Shown: positions 58,287 through 64,000 of the stretch, in pieces
Layout of the letters: every line of letters begins with the position of its first letter
Numbering within the stretch: position 1 is the first letter of the stretch
Assembly: GCA_027621175.1 (NCBI GenBank)
Contig: JAQCCM010000001.1
Location: 171,483-235,482, forward strand
Length of the DNA: 64,000 nt
Direction of reading: 5' to 3'
DNA from: Bacteroidota bacterium
GTDB lineage: Bacteria; Bacteroidota; Bacteroidia; Flavobacteriales; Flavobacteriaceae
Translations under genes and position numbers: made by a program
The notes under the pieces: model-generated
Database searches by the model: none
Seen by the model: only the letters and a program-made list of their open reading frames with translations
What the model was told of the DNA's origin: nothing

Positions 58287-59566
58287 AGCTTTGGCAGAAA
58301 AAACAAACTACTGTAACAGAAGCCGTTGACAGATTTACGGTTGGCGATGACAGGCTTTGGGATGTACGCTTGGCGCCCTACGATATTTTGGGATCCAAAG
58401 CACATGCACAAATGCTTGCCAAAGTTGGTTTACTTACAACCCATGAGGCGGAGGCACTTTGCGGTGAATTGGACAACATCATGGAATTGGTGACCAAAGA
58501 AGGCTTTGTTATTGAAAATGATTTTGAGGATATTCACTCCAAGATTGAATTTATGTTAACGGAGCGTTTGGGCGATGTGGGTAAAAAAATCCATACGTCG
58601 CGGTCTAGAAACGATCAGGTACTTACGGCCATGCAGTTGTTGCTTAAAGATGAAATTACTGAAATCAAGGAGCTTACAAAAGCGTTGTTTAACACATGGA
58701 TGTCTTTAGCGGAAAAACATAAAAATGATTTATTACCCGGCTACACCCACCTTCAAGTAGCGATGCCCTCGTCGTTTGGGTTGTGGTTTTCGGCTTATGC
58801 CGAGTCGTTGGTAGATGATGTGATTTTACTCAACGCTGCGCATACCATTTGCGATCAGAATCCGTTAGGAAGTGCTGCGGGGTACGGCAGCTCTTTTCCT
58901 ATTGACCGAATGCACACCACAGAAGCCTTGCAGTTTAGCACCTTAAAGTTTAATGCGGTAGCGGCGCAAATGGGTCGTGGGAAAACAGAGCGCATCACGG
59001 CAAGTGCTCTTGGTTCGTTAGCGGCTACACTAGGTCGTTTTTCTATGGACGTATGTTTGTATATGAGTCAGAATTTTGATTTTATTCATTTCCCTGAGCA
59101 TTTAACTACGGGATCTAGTATTATGCCACACAAAAAGAATCCAGATATTTTTGAATTGATACGTGGCAAATGTGCGCTTGTCCAAGGACTTGCCAACGAC
59201 TTTGCCTTACTCGGTCAAAATTTGCCTAGTGGCTATCACCGAGAAATGCAGCTTTTTAAGGGTAAAATGCTTGAAGGTATAGACAGTATAAAAGACTGCC
59301 TCACTATACTTAACAGCGCCATTAAAGAAGTTGGTGTACGTGAAAATATCATGGAAGATAAGATGTATTCCTATGCCTTTACGGTAGACGCGCTAAACGA
59401 ATTGGTGCAGCAGGGTGTTCCGTTTAGAGACGCTTATAAGCAAGTAGGCCTTGACGTTGAGGCAGGTAACTTTAAACCGCCCAAAAAAGTACATCACACC
59501 CACGTGGGGAGTCTTGGGAATTTGTCGTTAGATAAGATTCAGGAAAAATTTAACAAACACTATTAA
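58283..59566 (+). CDS. argH: argininosuccinate lyase
   Basis: 427 residues of the fumarase/ASL superfamily. It has HTSRSRNDQVLTAMQLLLKD, PGYTHLQVAMPSSFG, NPLGSAAGYGSSFPID and the signature GSSIMPHKKNPD. It gives arginine and fumarate, closing the pathway. Last gene of the arginine operon, followed after 11 bases by a membrane acyltransferase-like gene. Shorter than E. coli ArgH (457) but usual for Bacteroidota. Confidence 0.95.
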   Translation: MKLWQKKQTTVTEAVDRFTVGDDRLWDVRLAPYDILGSKAHAQMLAKVGLLTTHEAEALCGELDNIMELVTKEGFVIENDFEDIHSKIEFMLTERLGDVGKKIHTSRSRNDQVLTAMQLLLKDEITEIKELTKALFNTWMSLAEKHKNDLLPGYTHLQVAMPSSFGLWFSAYAESLVDDVILLNAAHTICDQNPLGSAAGYGSSFPIDRMHTTEALQFSTLKFNAVAAQMGRGKTERITASALGSLAATLGRFSMDVCLYMSQNFDFIHFPEHLTTGSSIMPHKKNPDIFELIRGKCALVQGLANDFALLGQNLPSGYHREMQLFKGKMLEGIDSIKDCLTILNSAIKEVGVRENIMEDKMYSYAFTVDALNELVQQGVPFRDAYKQVGLDVEAGNFKPPKKVHHTHVGSLGNLSLDKIQEKFNKHY

Positions 59567-59577
59567 GCAGCTCCGTA

Positions 59578-60642
59578 ATGGCAACGCAACGGCTTTATTT
59601 TATAGATGCCCTTAGAGCGTTTGCCATCTTGATGATGCTGCAAGGGCATTTTGTCAGTGGGCTTCTTGATACTTCTACCGTTGATACCAGCCATAAAGTT
59701 TACCGTGTTTGGTTATATTTCCGAGGGATTACCGCACCTGTATTTTTTACCACAACGGGTTGGGTGTTTATGTTTTTATTGGAACGAAATCCCATAAAGG
59801 GCTGGCAAAACTCACGCCTAAAAAAAGGGCTTAAACGTGCGTTTGAACTAATTTTATGGGGCTACGCCTTGCGCCTAAGCCTCCCTTATTTCCTAACCAC
59901 CGGACGGATAACCAAAACCTTTTTACGCCCCGATGTTTTGCAGATTATCGGATGTGGCCTGTTGTTTTCCATGCTGCTGTATTTGCTTTTTAACAGCTTA
60001 GGAAAGTTGCGCCCTTTGCTGTTTTTTGCCATTGGCATTGGCATTTTTAGCACCAATCCGCTTTATACGAATCTTACTTTTGAGAAGCTGCCGCTGTTTA
60101 TTTCAGCTTATCTCACCAAAGCAAATGGCGCGGTTTTTTACCTGTTACCGTGGTTGGGCTATGTAAGTTTTGGTGCAGGCATTGCCGTATTGATGCCCAA
60201 AAGACCCAAAAAAATATCCTATTGGGCCATTGGCTTTTTGAAGTTAGGATATGTACTCTCCTTCCACTCCACTGACCTCATTCATTCCCTATCAAAAATG
60301 CTGTCTAGCACCCTACTAAACGAAATAGCAAACAACAATTTCCTCTTTATACACCTAGGGGATGTACTCATGTTGTTTGGGGTATTTATGCTGTTAGAAC
60401 CGCTAGTAAAGCAAAGCCTGTGGCAAAAAATTGGCACCAAAACCTTATCGCTCTACATTGTGCATTACCTGATCCTATATGGGAGTTTTACCAGTATCGG
60501 ATTGTATAAATTTTTCCACCAATCCCTGTCTTGGGAGGTTGCCGTATTGTGTGCGCTCTGTTTTACCGTTGGCGTAACGGCACTGGTGTTGGCGTATCCG
60601 AAGTATATGAAACCGTTGGTTGGGCGTCTTACTAAAGCTTAA
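59578..60642 (+). CDS. membrane protein of the heparan-alpha-glucosaminide N-acetyltransferase-like (DUF1624) family
   Basis: 354 residues with about ten membrane helices. It begins RLYFIDALRAFAILMMLQGH and contains YFRGITAPVFFTTTGW, both hallmarks of the membrane acyltransferase family. The conserved His of MLQGHF and LSLYIVHYL late in the protein match. It is thought to acylate exported sugars or proteins; the substrate is unknown. It may ride on the arginine operon transcript (11-base gap) but has no clear link to that pathway. Confidence 0.78.
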   Translation: MATQRLYFIDALRAFAILMMLQGHFVSGLLDTSTVDTSHKVYRVWLYFRGITAPVFFTTTGWVFMFLLERNPIKGWQNSRLKKGLKRAFELILWGYALRLSLPYFLTTGRITKTFLRPDVLQIIGCGLLFSMLLYLLFNSLGKLRPLLFFAIGIGIFSTNPLYTNLTFEKLPLFISAYLTKANGAVFYLLPWLGYVSFGAGIAVLMPKRPKKISYWAIGFLKLGYVLSFHSTDLIHSLSKMLSSTLLNEIANNNFLFIHLGDVLMLFGVFMLLEPLVKQSLWQKIGTKTLSLYIVHYLILYGSFTSIGLYKFFHQSLSWEVAVLCALCFTVGVTALVLAYPKYMKPLVGRLTKA

Positions 60643-61020
60643 GGGTATAGATATTGTTAAAGGCAGAATTTATTCCGTAAACCAACTAGTGTTGGCTTTA
60701 TCCAGCTTGTATTAAATTCCTACGTTTTTCCTTACAGTCAAACTCTCGGTATTTGAATAGCTCGATGAACGTCCCTCTAAAACCAGATGTCACACACTGT
60801 AAGGTGTTAACAGTACATTGTTTTACTCCATTTTTAACCCCTAACTATTTAGTTAAATATTAACACTTCTATATTATTGACCAACAGCAAGTTACATTTT
60901 ATTTTTGCGCTTTTTTTTGTAGTTTTAAACTTGATTTAGAATCCGAATCTGTTCTTTATACATAAAGCCTGCGCTGCCCACAAGAGTTTTTGTTTTAGCG
61001 TTTTTTGGGATATAGGGAAT
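60643..61020 (+). other. non-coding stretch upstream of the cassette
   Basis: About 380 bases with no recognised gene. They contain a well-formed promoter (TTG at 60877-60879, 20 nt, TATTTTTG at 60900-60907) that would start a transcript at about 60912 toward the cassette. From there to the ATG at 61092 is about 180 nt of untranslated sequence, including the left inverted repeat. I cannot assign a known RNA to it. Confidence 0.5.
60877..60907 (+). promoter_or_regulatory. full -33/-7 promoter reading into the cassette
   Basis: TTG at 60877-60879, a 20-nt spacer and TATTTTTG at 60900-60907, the Bacteroidota sigma-A arrangement. It lies outside the left inverted repeat. Confidence 0.65.
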
Positions 61021-61062
61021 ATAACGGAACTTGGATCGGATATACAGTAGTTGGCGGTAATT
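61021..61062 (+). repeat. left bipartite inverted repeat of the cassette
   Basis: Box ATAACGG (61021-61027) and box TAGTTGGCGGTAATT (61048-61062), separated by 20 nt that include ATATACAG just before the second box. Confidence 0.65.
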
Positions 61063-61091
61063 AAAAAGACGAAAGACTAATACAAGAAAAT

Positions 61092-62051
61092 ATGGCAGAT
61101 AACGATAAACTAAAAATGAAATTCAAGTTGCACCAGCTTGAATTTGAACTCGAGGGCAATCAAGAAGTAGTTAAAGAGCAGTTTGAAAACTTCAAATCCT
61201 TCATTACAGACGACCTATTGCCAAAAGTTAATGTAGAGACCTTGCAAACTCCTGAACAAGTTGAGGAGAGACCTATAAAACAGTTGCAGCAGCCTGCCAC
61301 CAATACAATCGACTTGAATGAAATTCCAACTTTACAAGACGTAAAGTTGAGAGACTTGGCTAAGAATGAAACAGATTGGCTTTTAGTATATATATATAAT
61401 GCAGCCGAAGGTGGAACCAAAGAGTTTACTCGGGCAGATATATTACAACTATACCGAGATAGTAATAGGTATACAGACAATAAGAGAAAAAGCTTATCAC
61501 AATACATAAAGAACATTGTAAAATCCGAATACATCAAGTCAAAAAACGATACACACTTTATAATGTTAGAAAAAGGAAGGGACAAAGCACTTGATATCTT
61601 TCAAGGGAACTCTAAGTCAAAAAGCTCCACAAGCAATGCTAATAAGACAAAGACTGGAAAGACTAAAACTTCCAGCAATGCAAATCAAGGTAAAAAGGGT
61701 GGATCTAATCAAGCGTTTAAACTTGATCGCAACTTGAATCTGCGACCTGATGGAAAGGAAAGTTTAAGTGATTTTGCAAATAAATATGCCATAGATTCTG
61801 CTCCAAAAAAGATTCTTGTAATAGTCTACTATTTGAAGGAGATACTAAAAAAGGAAACAGTAGACCCCAACCACATATATACTGCATTTGAAAAGCTAAA
61901 TTTACGTGTTCCCAAAAGCCTTTATCAACTAATAAGTGATGCTAAAAACAAGAGTGGATGGCTTGACTTTGAGACCATGAACGACATAGGATTGTCTATT
62001 CAAGGTAGGAATGCTATAAGACTCGATCTCCCAAAGGACAAAAGTGAATGA
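61092..62051 (+). CDS. unknown protein with N-terminal FELEG motif and two winged-helix-like modules
   Basis: 319 residues, not recognised by family. Residues 8-35 give a beta-hairpin/helix with KFKLHQLEFELEGNQEVVKE, a motif I associate with adaptor-type N-termini. Residues 85-170 form a likely winged helix (LRDLAKNETDWLLVYIYNA, then KRKSLSQYIKNIVKSEYI and HFIMLEKGRDKA). Residues 171-212 are a low-complexity K/S/T/N linker. Residues 224-313 form a second, similar module (KKILVIVYYLKEILKKE, NLRVPKSLYQLISDAKNKSG, LSIQGRNAIRL). No enzyme motif seen. It overlaps the next gene by 4 bases (ATGA) and lies in a cassette with inverted repeats. Probably a nucleic-acid- or protein-binding partner of the second gene product. 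Confidence 0.7.
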   Translation: MADNDKLKMKFKLHQLEFELEGNQEVVKEQFENFKSFITDDLLPKVNVETLQTPEQVEERPIKQLQQPATNTIDLNEIPTLQDVKLRDLAKNETDWLLVYIYNAAEGGTKEFTRADILQLYRDSNRYTDNKRKSLSQYIKNIVKSEYIKSKNDTHFIMLEKGRDKALDIFQGNSKSKSSTSNANKTKTGKTKTSSNANQGKKGGSNQAFKLDRNLNLRPDGKESLSDFANKYAIDSAPKKILVIVYYLKEILKKETVDPNHIYTAFEKLNLRVPKSLYQLISDAKNKSGWLDFETMNDIGLSIQGRNAIRLDLPKDKSE

Positions 62052-62791
62052 AAGCATTGGATACATTCATTGAAAAGATAGAGGGGTTTGACCAACTATC
62101 GTCAAGTACGCAAATCGACCTATTTGCCTATTTCCTATTGATTGAACAAAAGAATGATGGATTTGTCGCTAAAGATATCTCAGAATGCTTCGATACCCTA
62201 CACATACAACCGTACTCAAACATCCCTTCGTATTTATCTTCAAAATCCAAAGGCAAGGGAAAAAAGTTCATCAAAAAAAACGGCAATAAGTATTACTTAG
62301 AACGAACTTTCAAACAGTCCACAGACGCTCAAATAGGAACGCCAGCTCTGCCATCAAATGTCCATTCAGATTTTTTTCCTATCGAACTGTTCGACAACAC
62401 CAGAAGTTATCTAAAAACGATTGCCAATCAAGCATTGGCGAGCTACAACAAAGGTATATATGATGGATGTTCCGTCTTGACTCGAAAGCTCATCGAGATT
62501 TTAATAATTGAGTGTTTTGAGAGGTATGGAAATGACAACCTCATTAAGAAACCTGATGGAAACTTCCTTTATCTCAGCGACCTAATTATTGAACTTCTTA
62601 AAGAACCAGCTTGGAACATTGGTAGGAATGCGAAAGCAAGTTTACCTAAAATCAAAAAGGTGGGCGACAAATCTGCTCACAACAGACGATTCATTGCCCG
62701 CAAGTCTGACTTAGACAAAATCCAGGACGACATTAGAACTGTTATTGAGGAATTGATTCACCTAATCGATTATGAAAACTGGAAAAAATAA
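62048..62791 (+). CDS. unknown protein: winged-helix-like module plus DUF4145 (HEPN-like) domain
   Basis: 247 residues. Residues about 18-88 (STQIDLFAYFLLIEQ, NIPSYLSSKSKGKGKKFIKK, NGNKYYLERTF) resemble the two modules of the upstream protein. Residues about 115-245 match the DUF4145 pattern: IANQALASYNKGIYDGCSVL, TRKLIEILIIECFERYG, LSDLIIELL, and KKVGDKSAHNRRF, which corresponds to the family's R-x-x-GN-x-AAH. DUF4145 is placed in the HEPN group, many of which are RNases in toxin and defence systems. Here the usual Arg is Lys, so catalysis is doubtful. The start overlaps the upstream stop (ATGA), so both are made together. Confidence 0.7.
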   Translation: MKALDTFIEKIEGFDQLSSSTQIDLFAYFLLIEQKNDGFVAKDISECFDTLHIQPYSNIPSYLSSKSKGKGKKFIKKNGNKYYLERTFKQSTDAQIGTPALPSNVHSDFFPIELFDNTRSYLKTIANQALASYNKGIYDGCSVLTRKLIEILIIECFERYGNDNLIKKPDGNFLYLSDLIIELLKEPAWNIGRNAKASLPKIKKVGDKSAHNRRFIARKSDLDKIQDDIRTVIEELIHLIDYENWKK

Positions 62792-62795
62792 AAAC

Positions 62796-62859
62796 AACTA
62801 CCGCCAACTAAGTGTATAGTGCATACCCTTCGGGATACGCCCCATACACAAACCGTTAT
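62796..62859 (-). repeat. right bipartite inverted repeat of the cassette with internal hairpin
   Basis: On the minus strand: ATAACGG (62859-62853), a hairpin region and TAGTTGGCGGTAGTT (62810-62796). Between the boxes, GTGTAT (62812-62817) pairs with ATACAC (62844-62849), and an inner stem GCATACCC/GGATACGC (two mismatches) closes on a TTCG tetraloop at 62829-62832. Confidence 0.65.
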
Positions 62860-62867
62860 CTAATTAC

Positions 62868-64000
62868 CTACATATGCAACGCACGGTCTTCCGTTGCGGC
62901 TAAAGCGGCTTCTTTTACAGCTTCGGCGTAAGTAGGATGTGCATGGCTCATACGTGCCAAATCTTCGGCAGAAGCACGGAATTCCATGGCGGTAACCGCT
63001 TCTGTAATCAAGTCGGCGGCACGTGCGCCTATCATATGTACACCCAAAATTTCATCCGTTTCGGCATGTGCTAAAATCTTTACAAATCCGTCCGTATCCA
63101 TACTGGCGCGTGAGCGTCCAAGGGCACGCATGGGAAACTGTCCTTTTTTGAACGGCACGGCGCTTTCTTTTAGCTCCTCCTCTGTTTTTCCAACAGATGC
63201 CACTTCAGGCCAGGTGTAAATCACATTTGGAATTAGGTTGTAATCGATATGCGGTTTTTGACCAGCCAAAAACTCAGCCACCAATACGCCTTCTTCTTCG
63301 GCTTTGTGGGCCAACATGGCACCACGCACCACATCTCCAATAGCATAAATATTAGTTGCCGTAGTTTGTAGTTTTTCGTTTACTTCAACCTGTCCACGGT
63401 CGTTAAGGGTAATCCCTGCAGCTTCGGCATTTAGGCCATTGGTATAAGGTCTTCTTCCTACAGAAACCAAACAATAATCCCCTTCAAAAGTTAGGGCTTC
63501 GCCCTTTTTGTTGTTTGCGGTTACTGTTACGGTATCGCCGTTGCGGTCAACGGCCGTTACTTGATGCGAAAGGTAAAATTTCACCCCTTGCTTTTTCATT
63601 ACTTTCATCAATTCTTTAGAAAGGGCTGTGTCTAAGACCGGACTAATGCGATCGGCGTATTCAATCACGCTTACTTCTGCGCCCAATCTTCTATACACCT
63701 GACCCAGTTCCAATCCGATAACGCCACCGCCAATCACCACCAGGTGTTTTGGGATTTCGCTAAGTTCCAATGCTTCTGTAGAAGTAATAATACGCTCTTT
63801 ATCCAAATCAATAAACGGCAAACTCCCGGGTGTTGAACCTGTTGCAATAATCGTATTTTTTGCTTCTATGGTATGTGCGTCTTCGCCTGTAATTTTGATA
63901 TGCGTTGCATCTTCAAACGAGCCCAAACCACGCAATACGGTAATCTTATTTTTATCCATCAAAAAATCAATTCCCTTAATCGTAGTAGAAACCACTTCAC
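62868..64000 (-). CDS. lpd: dihydrolipoyl dehydrogenase, C-terminal part (5' end outside window)
   Basis: Open to the right edge; about 377 codons are visible and the N-terminal FAD-binding and CxxxxC disulfide segment is missing. Visible are IIATGSTPGSLPFIDLDKER, VIGGGVIGLELGQVYRRLG (NAD loop), GRRPYTNGL, IYAIGDVVRGAMLAHKAEEEG and the C-terminal catalytic MSHAHPTYAEAVKEAA with the active His-Pro and Glu. E3 of 2-oxo acid dehydrogenases and the glycine cleavage system. The end RALHM is normal, so the nearby cassette did not damage it. Confidence 0.95.
   Translation of the reverse strand, partial: EVVSTTIKGIDFLMDKNKITVLRGLGSFEDATHIKITGEDAHTIEAKNTIIATGSTPGSLPFIDLDKERIITSTEALELSEIPKHLVVIGGGVIGLELGQVYRRLGAEVSVIEYADRISPVLDTALSKELMKVMKKQGVKFYLSHQVTAVDRNGDTVTVTANNKKGEALTFEGDYCLVSVGRRPYTNGLNAEAAGITLNDRGQVEVNEKLQTTATNIYAIGDVVRGAMLAHKAEEEGVLVAEFLAGQKPHIDYNLIPNVIYTWPEVASVGKTEEELKESAVPFKKGQFPMRALGRSRASMDTDGFVKILAHAETDEILGVHMIGARAADLITEAVTAMEFRASAEDLARMSHAHPTYAEAVKEAALAATEDRALHM

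Larger units (their letters stand above)
61021..62859 (+). mobile_element. 1.84-kb two-gene cassette bounded by bipartite inverted repeats
   Basis: Reading inward, the left end is ATAACGG (61021-61027) then TAGTTGGCGGTAATT (61048-61062). The right end, on the opposite strand, is ATAACGG (62859-62853) then TAGTTGGCGGTAGTT (62810-62796). So 7 of 7 and 14 of 15 bases match, in the same order and orientation toward the genes. The right end has an added hairpin between the two boxes. The right boundary is 8 bases from the lpd stop codon. No target-site duplication is convincing, and no transposase or integrase is inside, so movement would need a factor in trans. Between the ends lie exactly two overlapping genes. 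Confidence 0.6.

Noticed and set aside
62796..62859. Integron attC site at the right end of the cassette
   Set aside because: The end boxes (CGCCAAC and GTTATCT readings) do not fit RYYYAAC and GTTRRRY, there is no integrase gene in view, and the left end is a mirrored copy rather than a direct one. I kept only a structural likeness.
61010..62870. Target-site duplication flanking the cassette
   Set aside because: The outer flanks (GGGAAT on the left, CTAATT on the right) share only AAT/TAAT in AT-rich DNA, which is not convincing.

Overview
The window is chromosomal DNA from a member of the Bacteroidota, most probably the family Flavobacteriaceae. The evidence is low GC, promoters of the Bacteroidota TAnnTTTG type, a secreted cupredoxin with a type IX secretion C-terminal tail, a long (class II) ketol-acid reductoisomerase, and the Bacteroidota-type arginine cluster with an N-acylornithine carbamoyltransferase. 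Both ends cut a gene: a YfhO-family membrane protein on the left and dihydrolipoyl dehydrogenase on the right.

1-8 kb holds envelope and tRNA-modification genes (YfhO-like protein, outer-membrane transporter-like protein, acetyltransferase-like protein, mnmE, secreted cupredoxin, OmpA-like lipoprotein). It also holds a family-16 glycoside hydrolase broken by one in-frame TAG. 8-24 kb is housekeeping: a UvrD/PcrA helicase, recG, pheT, an ABC-F ATPase, a transaldolase-like enzyme, an SDR oxidoreductase, the SRP RNA (not an ORF), glutaminyl cyclotransferase, glyA, smpB and pcm. 24-34 kb holds a Gfo/Idh/MocA oxidoreductase, a YggS-type PLP protein, an exonuclease/GIY-YIG fusion, miaA, purC, a PhoH-like ATPase, a SAM hydrolase-like protein, dnaN and a GapN-like dehydrogenase.

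33.8-40.5 kb is the minus-strand branched-chain amino acid operon ilvD-ilvB-ilvN-ilvC-ilvA, a full set from 2-oxobutanoate/pyruvate to the 2-oxo acids plus threonine deaminase. 40.7-50.5 kb contains an aldehyde dehydrogenase, a nitroreductase, a comM-like ATPase, a flavin reductase-like protein, a group III truncated haemoglobin, dsbD, tilS and pabB. The stretch 44.3-46.05 kb is rebuilt from copies of one repeat, which also supplies the start region of comM and the last codons of the flavin reductase and dsbD.

50.58-59.6 kb is the arginine operon: GNAT-argG-argC-proC-argD-argF'-argB-argE-argH, mostly with overlapping ends. It is preceded by an unannotated 20-codon leader ORF with four arginine codons, a candidate attenuator peptide. 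The argF' product has serine at position 90, where the two characterised acyl-specific families have proline or glutamate.

Between an acyltransferase-like membrane protein and lpd lies a 1.84-kb cassette (61021-62859) bounded by bipartite inverted repeats. It carries two overlapping genes for unfamiliar proteins built from winged-helix-like modules, the second ending in a DUF4145 (HEPN-like) domain. This is the best candidate in the window for an undescribed mobile or defence-type system. A second theme is that several promoters place the predicted transcription start exactly on the A of the start codon, with spacing calibrated on the SRP RNA promoter.
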